From Stentor roeselii (Eukaryota; Ciliophora; Heterotrichea; Heterotrichida; Stentoridae): 64,000 bases of DNA. Both the position numbers and the translations under genes were made by a program. Of this stretch, positions 48,220 to 58,900 are shown in pieces. How positions within the stretch are numbered: the first letter of the stretch is position 1; every line of letters starts with the position of its first letter. The stretch is taken from the NCBI GenBank assembly GCA_006503475.1, contig RSEH01000100.1, positions 1-64,000 of the forward strand, written 5' to 3'. Under the pieces are notes generated by a model. That model was given only the letters and a program-made list of their open reading frames with translations. It did not search any database and was not told where the DNA came from.

Positions 48220-48912
48220 CTAAATCTCAAGGCGCTTCATCAGTTCTTCTGAAAGTTTCAACTCTTGTGCAAGGCTTTTGAAACGCTTTTGAATTCCAGG
48301 GACCTGCCGAGTACTATGAGCGATAATCACTTCTAAAGCTTCTAAAGCGTCGGGATTGGCCTGGGCTTCAAATTTAAAGTACTCGGTCCAGAGCCTCTCA
48401 CTTCGCGGGTTCAGTTCAAGCGACCTTTGAAGGACTGCCCTAGCCGACTCACTGTTTTTTCTTAAGTTAAACTCGACAGTCTTGCTGATAATCCAAAGTT
48501 CTTCACATCGCGAGTGAAGTTGAAGACATTTTCCGAAAACATGAGAAAGTTCACGTTTTAGATTGAAACGAATGCAGAAGTTGATATATTCTTTCCAGAC
48601 TGAAACTTGTGATTTAAATGTTTTTGAATATCTGCGGAATAATGACTGAGCTCGCTTTATGAAGGTCTTGTCACTTGAGGCACTTTTAAGGCCTTGCTTT
48701 CTGATTGAAAGGTCTTCGTCGAGGGTAAGTTCGTAAGAGATGGCTGATAAGAAGTGCTTTTGACTTGGCTTACTTCTGATCAGTTTGTATTCGTGGACTG
48801 TCCTTGTTGAGATGATTTCGTTGATTTCAGCTTGAGTGAATAAATCCCGCGAGAGGAGGTCGAGAAGGTCTCCAGTCATTTCTTCGAGGATGCCTTGAAC
48901 GACTTCAGCCAT
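48220..48912 (-). CDS. UTP6: U3 snoRNP protein UTP6, short form
   Basis: A 230-residue protein with the UTP6 N-terminal signature: MAEVVQGILEEM, RDLFTQAEINEIISTRTVHEYKL, then HFLSAISYELTLDED. In yeast and animals Utp6 is part of the UTP-B complex of the small-subunit processome that helps 18S rRNA maturation. HAT-type helical repeats follow (VWKEYINFCIRF, ESARAVLQRSLELNPRSERLWTEYFKFE). The protein is about half the usual 440-600 residues and lacks the C-terminal HAT repeats, yet ends with a clean stop and the usual short gap. The start has Cys bases before ATG (aatcaccATG), unlike most genes here. Confidence 0.88.
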   Translation of the reverse strand: MAEVVQGILEEMTGDLLDLLSRDLFTQAEINEIISTRTVHEYKLIRSKPSQKHFLSAISYELTLDEDLSIRKQGLKSASSDKTFIKRAQSLFRRYSKTFKSQVSVWKEYINFCIRFNLKRELSHVFGKCLQLHSRCEELWIISKTVEFNLRKNSESARAVLQRSLELNPRSERLWTEYFKFEAQANPDALEALEVIIAHSTRQVPGIQKRFKSLAQELKLSEELMKRLEI

Positions 48913-49005
48913 GGTGATTAATAATAATGACTTTTGATATAAGTTTGAGAGAAGACTTCGAACATCAGGAGAAGAAATGATGAAATTTTCACTTTACCTT
49001 AAGAG

Positions 49006-49257
49006 TTAAAAGGAGAAAGAGCTCTCATGCTCTGATATCGGGTCCATCTGGGTGTTAACCCTGCAGTTGCTTGCGCACGTTGTTAAACGTTCTTCTGTTT
49101 TATAGTGAATTGAACCTTCAGACCGTTTTCTTTGAGAAAAATGAAGGTTGACTTCAGTTTCTTCTTCGAAAATCTGCACGAATTTGCCGTCACAAAGTGA
49201 GAAAGATTTAATGTATTGTAATCTAAATAAACGATACAGTGACTGAAGGTAGTTCAT
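49006..49257 (-). CDS. Small protein of unknown function
   Basis: An 83-residue frame from ATG at 49257 (ataaaaATG context) that fills the gap between the VID27 and UTP6 genes, in the same direction and 17 bp after the VID27 stop is reached from the other side. The composition is ordinary (MNYLQSLYRLFRLQYIKSF at the start, Ser/Phe end). I do not recognise it; the position and context make it more likely real than chance. It has a few Cys (CASNC) but no clear motif. Confidence 0.5.
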   Translation of the reverse strand: MNYLQSLYRLFRLQYIKSFSLCDGKFVQIFEEETEVNLHFSQRKRSEGSIHYKTEERLTTCASNCRVNTQMDPISEHESSFSF

Positions 49258-49274
49258 TTTTATTAAAGAAAGTA

Positions 49275-51272
49275 TTAACTTCTACCCTTCCACCTGCTGT
49301 TCTGGATCACTACTGAACTCGGGTATGTGATGACTGCTTTTTCCTCATTGAAAATAAACTCGTTTTTCACCACTTGCTGCTCCAACGGCTGGATAAAGTA
49401 ATCAAAAAGCTTCCCGGCCTTGACACTGAGGAAGTTCCAAAGGACGACAACATTCCCAGTCGCTGTGATGATAACGCTTTCCTCGTCATTTTCACTTATA
49501 TTAAACCTCGCAGGGGCAAAGTCGACTTTGCTGATGTTAAACCGCGCCAGGTCTTCAGGATTCAAAACAAGTCTTCTCGCAGGTTTTTTCTTCTTGGCAA
49601 GAGGTTTGTTGAAAGCGAGTTCTCCGTCATATTCAGCTTTCAAGATCAATAAACAAGAAGAGGAAGTTGCAAGAATCCATTTTCCGTCTTTTGTCGTGTC
49701 GAGACTTTTGATGGACTCGCCCAGGTCGTGAAAAACGGTTTTGGCCTTTTCACCGATTTCTCTGTAAAGCTTCACCTCGCCTGTTTCACTGCCGACGGCG
49801 ATGTGGCCTTGTTCTGTCGTTGCAATGCAAGAAAAAGATCCGGATGAGGAATAAACAAATTCTTGAACCACCTGCTTCGCCTCGCGAGGGTCAATTAAAA
49901 AGATTCCGTTGTAAGAAAGGCCTAAAAAAGAGGTACTGGGTGTTAATGGAGATAGTTTTGAAATGTGACAAAGATGAAGAAATTCTTTGTCTTTTAATGA
50001 AAACTCTTGAATTATTTGACCCTTTTCGATGTCGACGTTGTAGACTATGTTTGGACTGTCGTTTGATAAGCAGATTAGAGAAGTGTCTTGATCCTGGAGA
50101 AGCATTTTTCGCACTTGTCTTGGAAGGGTTATTGTTGATGAGGGCTTCAAACTGCTTTCTGAAAAAATTGATATTTTTCCTTTCCGGCCTGCGAAGACTT
50201 TAGAACTTCGCCAACTCGAGACGGTGTCGAATATTGTCTCTTCGGAATCGTCTTTTAAGGGAAGAGGTGCTTCGAAGTCAACTTGCATTGGATTGAGTTT
50301 TGATTCTTCAGGAATGTTTTTTATCCAGTTTTGGTCTTCTTCGACTAGATCGGAAACTTTTACTTTTTGATCTGATTCGTATCTGCAAACGTTTATTAGA
50401 GATTCGAGCATTCCTACGTCTTCTTTTAGGTCTACTCGCCAGGTACGGCTTTCATTTTCAGAAACTTCTTCAACCCAGCTGAACTTCTGTCCTTCAGTAT
50501 CAACATAGCAATAAAACCTATTGTTAATCAGAATCCTCATAAAAACCATCTGATCCCTAACAAGATCCATCGTAACATTAAAGTCGCTATTCCTTATAAG
50601 CAAAAAGGCGATGCCCGGGTCAGTACAAACAGGACTAGAAAGGTTAGGACCAAGCATAAACAAATCAGCAGCAGACATAAACAAAATCATATCAGGTGAG
50701 TACAAAGGACTCAAATAAGCAATCGCATCACGTTTGAACTGAACTCGACTTTTACAGTCTTCTTCTGAGTCTTCGACTTCAGGTTTGCTTTGAACTTTGT
50801 CTATTTTACTTGGAGCGACAAGACTAGAGGCTTTTAATGTTTCGATTGAGGACTTGGGATTGGATTTGACTGAGTCTTCAGATTGATGACCTTCTTCTTC
50901 TGGTTTAATGCTTGAAGAAACTTGTGAAAGGAAAAGGGGAAGATTTGATGGGTCTTCAAATTCGAAGGCGTAGAATTGACTTGGTTTTGAAAGGTTTGTC
51001 CATTTGATGCATTCTATTCGAGTACCATCATCTTCGATTGAGTAATGAGTCAAACCTGCTTCTTGAGATAATGGAAAAGAAATAAATTCTATTTGATCCT
51101 GATCAGGGTCAAAGTCATTATTTCTTATGAATAATTCTTTCTTCTTTAAAACTAAAGTTGCTGATAAAAACTCAGTCTTTTTAGCATAGTTGTCATTTTC
51201 ATTTGCTAGTCTAACCAAAGCTCCAGAGCATGAAAATTCAACATTCGAGAAAATTCCTCTTATCCAATCCAT
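49275..51272 (-). CDS. VID27: VID27-family protein
   Basis: A 665-residue protein of the VID27 family, whose yeast member is linked to vacuole import and degradation of FBPase and whose molecular role is unclear. The C-terminal WD40-like half (~340-665) matches the family at TTEQGHIAVGSETGEVKLY, GESIKSLDTTKDGKWILATS and DFAPARFN, followed by ATGNVVVLWNF. The N-terminal part has a PH-like region (~1-130) and an acidic linker (SKPEVEDSEEDCKS). The open frame extends to 51296 but only from a TTG; I chose ATG at 51272 (MDWIRGIFSNVEF), which has ttataatATG context. Length is near the usual 780. Confidence 0.9.
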   Translation of the reverse strand: MDWIRGIFSNVEFSCSGALVRLANENDNYAKKTEFLSATLVLKKKELFIRNNDFDPDQDQIEFISFPLSQEAGLTHYSIEDDGTRIECIKWTNLSKPSQFYAFEFEDPSNLPLFLSQVSSSIKPEEEGHQSEDSVKSNPKSSIETLKASSLVAPSKIDKVQSKPEVEDSEEDCKSRVQFKRDAIAYLSPLYSPDMILFMSAADLFMLGPNLSSPVCTDPGIAFLLIRNSDFNVTMDLVRDQMVFMRILINNRFYCYVDTEGQKFSWVEEVSENESRTWRVDLKEDVGMLESLINVCRYESDQKVKVSDLVEEDQNWIKNIPEESKLNPMQVDFEAPLPLKDDSEETIFDTVSSWRSSKVFAGRKGKISIFSESSLKPSSTITLPRQVRKMLLQDQDTSLICLSNDSPNIVYNVDIEKGQIIQEFSLKDKEFLHLCHISKLSPLTPSTSFLGLSYNGIFLIDPREAKQVVQEFVYSSSGSFSCIATTEQGHIAVGSETGEVKLYREIGEKAKTVFHDLGESIKSLDTTKDGKWILATSSSCLLILKAEYDGELAFNKPLAKKKKPARRLVLNPEDLARFNISKVDFAPARFNISENDEESVIITATGNVVVLWNFLSVKAGKLFDYFIQPLEQQVVKNEFIFNEEKAVITYPSSVVIQNSRWKGRS

Positions 51273-51342
51273 ATTATAAGAATCAGAAGCCCTCAAAACA
51301 ATGAAATAAATTATTCTTGATTCCTCAACTTATCATTAAACA

Positions 51343-52551
51343 CTACTTACTACTTAATCCAAAGTACTTCAAAATAAGCCAATTCACAGTTTTAGAGTTC
51401 GCATTATTCGAGTTCTGCAAGTTTTCAACCAAAATAAAATCCGGGTTTTCATCAGTAATCCTTCCGCCAAGCCTTTTAATAACCGCAGTAAAAGTATTAA
51501 CCTTAGCCTCCCTGTCAGGTTGCAAGATCTGAGCAAGACTAAAGCTTTTCCCACCAAGACAAGCCGCACAAATTTTCTGATAAATATTTCCAGTCTGTTC
51601 CTCATAAGCAGTTCCAAACCGTTCCTCATAAACTTCATTGACAACTTTTAAAATAGCTTCAAGTTGTGTCCCTTTATCATCAACAAAAGGAATTTTTTCA
51701 TCCCTATAACTTCTAATTCCCTTTTCATAAACATAAGTAAAAATCTTCTCCGCAAATCCTTTGCTAGTCTGAAACTCGTGATCTTCTTTAAACAAAGGCG
51801 TGAACCTCATTGAGGGAATGACCAGATCTCGAAACTCTGCCTTCCAAACATCGATCTGGTCATCAATGATCAAAACGTTGTCAGGTTCAAGTTTCATAAG
51901 ATTTAAATTTTTTTCAGCATGCGAGTCAGAATTTCTTGAACCCACTGCGAAAAGTCGATTTTCAAACATTCTCTTTGTTGGGTCGATTATGTTTAAAACG
52001 ATTCTCGCGTATTCTTCCTCTGCTGATGTGTAGATGTGAAGAGTACCTACTCGCATTAGCTTTGATAGGAAATCGTGAAGGTTTGGCCGTAAGGCGATTA
52101 TTAGGTAGATCTGGGAACTTGGAATGTAACGTTTTTCTAGCTTTAGGCTGGAATATTTTACTTTTAAACGTTTTAACTCGAGCTCAACTTGAGGCTCGCT
52201 GTATGCCATGCTTGTGCGGAAGGCGTAGATCATTGTCCAGTCTAGGTCGATTACAAGGTTTAGCTTTTGAACGGATAGGATTGGGTTTGAGTAGAGGTCG
52301 AGACCTGATTGCTTTTTCACTCTTAGGATCATTTTACGGAACTCGTAGTCTTCGAATCTTGGGTCAGCTGGATGAACTGATGAGTAACAAGGGTTGTCAT
52401 AAGCATTAGGAATAGTGACTACTTCATTAGGATATTTTTCAAGAGAAAGTGCAACTTTTAAAATATCCTCCAATTCTTTTTCAGTATAACTTCCAGGCGG
52501 CAAGTCAATCCCAAGCGCAGCCAGCTGTGTTTTAACCTCATCATACATCAT
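51343..52551 (-). CDS. FCP1: FCP1-type RNA polymerase II CTD phosphatase with BRCT
   Basis: A 402-residue HAD phosphatase of the FCP1 group. Catalytic DLDWT is at 102-106 (D102 nucleophile, D104 acid), with ALRPNLHDFL then HIYTSAEEEYARIVLNIIDP as in the FCP homology domain, K214 in the motif III position and IIDDQIDVW at 228-236 (D230, D231 binding Mg). The C-terminal ~75 residues (FTAVIKRLGGRITDENPDF, NSKTVNWLILKYFGL) fit a BRCT domain, as in FCP1. FCP1 removes phosphate from the C-terminal heptads of RNA polymerase II after transcription. The enzyme is short because the long linker and C-terminal tail of fungal and animal FCP1 are missing. Two Met codons start the frame. Confidence 0.93.
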   Translation of the reverse strand: MMYDEVKTQLAALGIDLPPGSYTEKELEDILKVALSLEKYPNEVVTIPNAYDNPCYSSVHPADPRFEDYEFRKMILRVKKQSGLDLYSNPILSVQKLNLVIDLDWTMIYAFRTSMAYSEPQVELELKRLKVKYSSLKLEKRYIPSSQIYLIIALRPNLHDFLSKLMRVGTLHIYTSAEEEYARIVLNIIDPTKRMFENRLFAVGSRNSDSHAEKNLNLMKLEPDNVLIIDDQIDVWKAEFRDLVIPSMRFTPLFKEDHEFQTSKGFAEKIFTYVYEKGIRSYRDEKIPFVDDKGTQLEAILKVVNEVYEERFGTAYEEQTGNIYQKICAACLGGKSFSLAQILQPDREAKVNTFTAVIKRLGGRITDENPDFILVENLQNSNNANSKTVNWLILKYFGLSSK

Positions 52552-52575
52552 TATGAAGGGGGTTCAATTAATTAT

Positions 52576-54960
52576 TTAAGCATTTTTGACCTGTTCTACT
52601 AAAAAAGCGTAAAGTTTAACAGCTTTTTCTTGAAATTTCATTGATTTCTCCTTATTTTTCTCAAACCTAAGTAGTTCCAAGTAGTCGCTAACAGCACAAA
52701 GTCCATCCTGCAGACAATGTCCATACCTCATTGCGATTTTTCCAATATTATAAAGAAACTTCGTTTCAGAACAAACACTAAAAAGCATTAAATCACTGCT
52801 ATCACTCGATTTCACTTCTTGAAGCCCTGAAGCCTTCTCATCTTGATGTCTCAAGTCAAAACTGACCTTTTTCGAATAAAAACTTCCATCAAGCTTCTCA
52901 GTCGCAAGACGATTTCCTCTTCTTTGAAGATGTTTTTTTGGACTTATTTCAGCCTCTTCGATTAACTTCTTGGAAAAGACTCGGCAGTCAGTGAAGGTTT
53001 CGATGAAAGAGTTTTTGTAGTTACTGAAACTGTAGGCGTTGTAAGAGTTTAGGACTTTTGAATGGGCTTCTGTTAACTCGTGAATTGAACTTGCTCTTTG
53101 GAGGACTTTTGTGTATTGGATGTTGGCGAAGGGAAAGGGAGGGAGAAGCTTTGCGAGACTTTTTAGAAGAAGGATTGCTTTGCCTGGCTTTCGCTGTTTT
53201 ACTAGGATTTTAGAGTAGATTAGGTTCACTTTCATCCAGATGTAACTGGGGACTTGAGGGTTTCGACATTTGGTTATCATTTCGCTTGCTACTGATTTCA
53301 TCGATTTTAGGTCGTCTTGTTGCTTTAGGAAATCTAGAAGGACGAAGTAAGCAGTCATTTTAACAGTTGAAACCCCAGATACCGAGTAAAGTTTCTTCAA
53401 AGCTTCATCACACCTTCCAATTTTCCACAAGCACTTAGCCTGCAAAATATCAGCCGTTAACTTATGAAACTCCTGTACCTCTTCACAAATCCTAAAAGCC
53501 TTTTCAAAAGCAACAAGCTGAAACTCAGCAGAGATTAAATTTTCAACAAGTACAATTTTATCCATATTCGGTTTGACTTCCTGCACAAAACTAGTCATTT
53601 CAGCAATTTTCTTAACTTTTCTTTTATCCAAGAACTTTCCCGCATTAATAGCATAAAAAAAGGCATCCGAGTGAAGCCTTGCAAGAATAAAAGCTTTTGC
53701 AAGCCAATAATAAATATCTCCAAAGCGAGTTTCATCACAAAGCCTAAGAGATTCAGTTAAAGCACTAAGAGCAGTGCCGTTATACCTGAAGTCTTCTGAT
53801 TTTGTGCAGAATTTTCCGAACAAATAAAGAAAAACTGGGTATGTCGGGTGTTCTACGAACTTTTTCTGTAATAAGGCGAAACATTCTTTGAATTTATTTT
53901 GTTTGAAGTAAACTTTTGCTGAATATATGCAGAATAAGACGTAGTATTGGAAATTTATGTCTGGGTTTATTCGAAGAAGAGCTTCGGATGAGATGTCTCC
54001 TGCTAGTTCTAAGTCTTTTAGTTGGGAAAAGGCAAAGTTGAAGTATTTTATGTAGGCTTCTGGACGACTTCCGAATCTTTTTATTAGTTCTTGGATTAGG
54101 TTGAGGAAATTGTCTGAAGCGTTTTTTCTTAGGTAGACTTCTGACCAGGATAGGTAACCGATGTACTCGTCTTTGATTTTTAGTTGAGATGCGTAGTATT
54201 CTGGCTTTTCTACTTCTTCTAAGGCTTTTAAGGATAACTCGAGAAGACCCCAGAAACTTTCGATTGAATCTAAACGTTCTAGTTGACCAGCTAAACTCTC
54301 AACTCTCCTAACACTCGAGCAGCACCAAATCCTCTGAAAAAAAGAAAGTCTTTCACACTTGACATCTTTTTCCTTTCCAACCTTAACCCTAATCAAGCAA
54401 TTCCACAGCTCATAAAGTCTATCCCTACAAACAGCCTGAGCTTTTTCCAAATATTCCAAAGCCAGATTGAATTTCCCTTCATAAGCCAAAATCCTAGCAA
54501 TTCCAAAATGACTTTCATGACAAGCAGTGGTCCTGAAAACTTCCTTGCAACTCGTCTGTTCAAAGTCAGGAATCAAGTACTTTAAATGCTTGTCAGGCAC
54601 AAAGAACAAGACAAGAGGAGAAGCCAGGTCAGATTTACAGTTTTCATCAATTTTTTGACGAATTTCACTTTCTTTTAGTTTTCTTCGTTCTTCCAGCTGT
54701 TTTTTTGCAAGTTCTTCCAACTGCTCGCTGTTTGAATAGCTTAGAGATTGAGCTTCTGAGTAACCACTGTTTGGAAATTACTTGATTTTAAATTGAAGAG
54801 TCGTGTTACGAGGAGATACTTTTAACTGAGATTTGCAGATTTCGTAAAATTCGGAAGAGTTTGGAGAGAGAAGAGAGCATTGACTGCTGCGGAGGCTCAG
54901 GTCGGTTATTGACTTCTTTTCGATCCTCTCAGAAGGGTTGGCAGGTGGGGCAAGTTCCAT
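52576..54960 (-). CDS. TPR-repeat protein
   Basis: A 789-residue protein from two exons (intron at 54767-54781 in plus-strand coordinates). It consists mostly of TPR-like helical pairs: for example LAYEGKFNLALEYLEKAQAVC, YNGTALSALTESLRLCDETRFGDIYYWLAKAF, and AKCLWKIGRCDEALKKLY. Residues ~590-660 are a polar, Ser-rich insert. It recalls TPR scaffolds such as the APC/C subunits or BBS4/TTC proteins, but I cannot place it. The first exon contributes MELAPPANPSERIEKKS at the start. The ATG is 11 bp from the stop of the CK1 gene. Confidence 0.85.
54767..54781 (-). other. 15-nt intron (phase 2)
   Basis: On the minus strand it reads gtaatttccaaacag with A at position 10. TAA is read at once if retained. 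Removal joins ATC-AA to T-GGT and merges the first 59 codons with the TPR frame. Confidence 0.9.
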
Positions 54961-54971
54961 TATTAACAGCC

Positions 54972-55934
54972 TTAGTACTTTAAGTTATTTCTGCTTCTCT
55001 GGGTTAAAATAAAGACTTTTCTGGTAGATGTTTCTTTATCCTCCGCTTCGATGCTAGTTTCCCTTCGATTTTTCCTTTTTTTTTTGACTTCCAGAAAAGG
55101 TCCAAGTAAATCACTCGAAGTACTGAAATCAAGTAAGCGTGCCAAGTATTTATAATCAGGGCATTCATCATAACTCAAAGACCTTGCGTATTTAATAAGT
55201 TCAATAAAAACTTTCGGGCAATTAGAGCAAAGATCATGAAGGTGAATAGAAGATTTAATTGAAAAAACTCTATCCCACTTCAAACTCGAAGGAATTTTCG
55301 AGCTTTGCCTCCAAGGCAGTCTTCCCTTAAACAGACCTACCGCCATATAAGCCCAACTTTCAACATCATCACGACGTGTCTGCTGAATGCCTTGATGATT
55401 GTTTAAAGATGCATAAGTCGAGTTTCCAGCGCGAAAGCAGTGATTTTGAAAAGGCACATGTTGCCCGTCCACCCTGAACTTACGAGCCAGTCCAAAGTCG
55501 ACAAGAAACAAGATGTCGCGAGGACCGAACAAGAACTGCTGCGGCTTCAAGTCACGATGAACGACGCCTTGACTGTGAATGAACTCGAGTCGTTTCAAGG
55601 CCTGGCTGAGGACTGAGACGACCAAATCAATTGAAAGTCGTCCGCCTTGGTCTTTCTGGAACTTTCCGAGACTTGCTCCTAGAAGAGTCATTAACATATA
55701 AGAGTAGTCTTCAGTTTCACCTACTTCGAAGACCTTTGGAATACCTTCGCCGTTTTGAAGTTCCAGGAGAAGTTCAGCTTCTTGTCTCACGTTGCCTTTG
55801 CGCTTTTTGTCTGTTTTTAAAGCGAATGTTTCAGAGTTGGATAAAGAAATCGCTTTGTAAACGTTGCCGAAACCACCGGAACCGAGAAGCTCTTCGTATG
55901 AGTATCTTTCGGAGAGAGTTGAAGATTTTTGCAT
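54972..55934 (-). CDS. CK1-family kinase with altered catalytic loop
   Basis: A 320-residue kinase of the casein-kinase-1 family. Glycine loop GSGGFGNV is at 18-25, Lys40 in FALK, DFG at 146-148. The catalytic loop reads HRDLKPQQFL (126-135), where CK1 enzymes have HRDIKPDNFL; the Asn that helps hold Mg is Gln133. The FRAGNSTYAS segment and DDVESWAYMAVGLFKGRLPW fit CK1, with activation-segment size and the RDDVES helix typical of the family. A C-terminal basic tail (KKKRKNRRE) follows. If active, it phosphorylates Ser/Thr; the Gln substitution could weaken Mg binding. It is divergent from topoisomerase II with 33 bp between start codons. Confidence 0.92.
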   Translation of the reverse strand: MQKSSTLSERYSYEELLGSGGFGNVYKAISLSNSETFALKTDKKRKGNVRQEAELLLELQNGEGIPKVFEVGETEDYSYMLMTLLGASLGKFQKDQGGRLSIDLVVSVLSQALKRLEFIHSQGVVHRDLKPQQFLFGPRDILFLVDFGLARKFRVDGQHVPFQNHCFRAGNSTYASLNNHQGIQQTRRDDVESWAYMAVGLFKGRLPWRQSSKIPSSLKWDRVFSIKSSIHLHDLCSNCPKVFIELIKYARSLSYDECPDYKYLARLLDFSTSSDLLGPFLEVKKKRKNRRETSIEAEDKETSTRKVFILTQRSRNNLKY

Positions 55935-55967
55935 ATCTTATATAATGAAACAGTCCCCTTCTTATAA

Positions 55968-58900
55968 ATGAAAGGCGCTAAAAATGATAGTGACTCTGGT
56001 GGGTCGACTATTGAGCAGATATATCAGAAGAAAACTCCTTTGGAACATATTTTGTTGAGACCTGATACTTATGTTGGGTCTATTGAGGAACAGGATTGCA
56101 AGATGTGGGTCTGGGATCATGAGAAAAAGAAAATGAAATTTAGACAGGTTAAGTATGTGCCTGGACTTTATAAGATTTTTGATGAGATACTTGTTAATGC
56201 TTCTGATAACTTTCAAAGGGATAAGTCCATGAACCGTATTGAGGTGACAATCGATTCAAAAACCAACATGGTCCGAGTCTGGAATAATGGCAAAGGAATC
56301 CCTGTAGCAATGCACCAAGAATACAAAGTCTTCGTGCCCGAGTTGATCTTCGGTCAACTGCTGACCTCAAGCAACTACGACGATTCAAAGAAAAAAACAA
56401 CAGGAGGACGAAATGGTTATGGCGCGAAGTTAACGAACGTATTCTCAAAGCGTTTTATCGTAGAAACCGCAGATGCCGAAAACCAAAAAAAGCTGACAAT
56501 CGAGTGGAAAAACAACATGTCCTCTCACTCAGATCCAAAAATCGAGAAATATTCCGGAAAGCAGGACTTTACCTGCATTTCCTTCTACCCCGACCTAGAA
56601 AGATTCCACATGGCAGGTCTCGACAAGGACATCGTCGACATCATGACAAAAAGAGTTTACGACCTTGCAGGAGTCACTGACCGTCGAGTGAAGGTCTTTT
56701 TAAACGACGAGGAAATCAAAATCAAGTCATTTTCTGACTACATCGATCTTTACATCGGCGGGTCTAACCTTCCTAAGATCTTTGAAAGCTGTGGCGATCG
56801 CTGGCAAATCGGAATTTCTATCAGCGAAGGCGTTTTCCAGCAGGTCTCCTTCGTGAACGGCATTTGCACCACAAAGGGCGGGACTCACGTGACTCACGTT
56901 TCTGACCAAGTGATCTCTTCTATAAGTGAACTGATTCAAAAGAAATTTAAGAAAATCGAAGTGAAAAACAATCAAATCAAACAACATTTGTGGGTATTCG
57001 TCAATTGTTTAATTGAAAACCCGTGTTTTGACTCGCAGACTAAAGATACCATGACTTTAAAACCTTCAGCTTTTGGGTCTAAATGCGAAATTAGTGAAAA
57101 ACTGTTGAAAGATGTGTTGAATTGCGGGGTTATTGATCATGTCATGGCTTATGCACGAGCTAAGACCGAGGCACAACTGGGAAAAAAGGTCAGGTCTAAG
57201 AAAAATGAGAAGATTTTTGTGAATAAGTTAGAAGATGCAAACGACGCTGGTGGGAAAAACGGGAAAAATTGCACTCTTATCCTTACTGAAGGAGACAGTG
57301 CCAAGTCTTTAGCAATGGCTGGAATTGAAGTAGTCGGAAGAGACACTTTTGGAGTTTTTCCTTTGAAGGGTAAATTGTTGAATGTAAGAGAAGCGACTCA
57401 TAATCAACTTATGAATAACGAGGAAATTCAGAATATCATGAAAATCGTTGGATTAGAGCCGAAAAAAGAATACACTTCTCAGTCTGAGCTTCGATATGGA
57501 AGCATCATGATTATGGCTGATCAGGACCTCGACGGGTCACATATCAAAGGCCTCGTCATCAATTTCATTCATTTCTTCTGGCCCAGCTTGCTGAAGCTTA
57601 AAGGTTTCGTCACTGAGTTCATCACACCCATCGTGAAAGTCACTAAAGGCAGCCAGACTCTTCCTTTTTACACAATCCCTGAATATGAAAACTGGCTCAA
57701 AGCGGCTGATAGGTCCAGTTGGAAGACAAAGTACTACAAAGGACTTGGAACTTCCACCAATAAAGAAGCTCAGGAGTACTTCTCAAATATTGATCGACAT
57801 CGAATTGAATTCGTTTGGAATGACGATGATCGCGATAATGACTCCATCGAGTTAGCCTTTAACAAGAAGCGAGCGGATGACAGAAAAGTCTGGCTGGCAA
57901 ACCTGAACCCCGAGACGTTTCTTGATATGAGCAAGGACAAAATTGATTATTCAGACTTCATACACAAGGAACTCATTCTTTTCTCAAATTACGACAACAT
58001 CCGATCTATTCCTAGTCTTGTCGATGGGTTGAAACCAGGACAACGAAAGATTTTATTTTGCTGCTTTAAACGGAAACTCAAAGCTGAGATTAAAGTCGCT
58101 CAATTGTCTGGATATGTCGCCGAACACTCAGCTTATCATCATGGAGAAATGAGTTTGGCTTCTACAATTGTTGGACTTGCGCAGAATTTTGTTGGGAGTA
58201 ATAATTTGAACTTACTGCTTCCTTTAGGACAGTTTGGAAGTCGTGGTCAGGGAGGGAAGGATATGGCTTCTGCGAGATATATTTTTACTAATTTAAGTCC
58301 CGTCACTCGGATGCTATTTGTCGGGGATGATGACTTTTTGATGGAATATCAGAAGGAAGATGGACAGGGCATTGAACCGGTTTTTTATGTTCCTGTTGTT
58401 CCTATGGTTCTTGTTAATGGATCGGAAGGAATTGGAACTGGCTGGAGCACTAGTGTTCCTCAGTATAATCCACTTGATTTAATTGAAATGTATCGCGAAA
58501 GGATCAAGGGGAAGAAGTTTGTTGAGATGAATTTGAAACCTTGGTATAAAGGCTATTCCGGGAAAATTGAGTGGATTGATCGGTCTGGAGGCGGGTACGA
58601 AGTCACTGGAGTTTTTGAAAGAATTGATGGAGAGTCTTTAAGAATCACTGACCTGCCAATAAAAAAATGGACAGCAGACTACAAAAAATTCCTTGAAGAG
58701 CAAATGAAAGACGATACCCCATTCATAACCGAGCTAAAAGAATACCACACAGAGAACCGAGTAGACTTCATGCTAAAAATTCCAACCCTATCCCAACTAT
58801 CCGACTCCCAGCTGATAAAAAAGCTAAAGCTTCAAACTTCAATATCAATGAACAACCTAGTCCTCTTCAACAAAGACCGAAAAATCCAGAAGTACACAAG

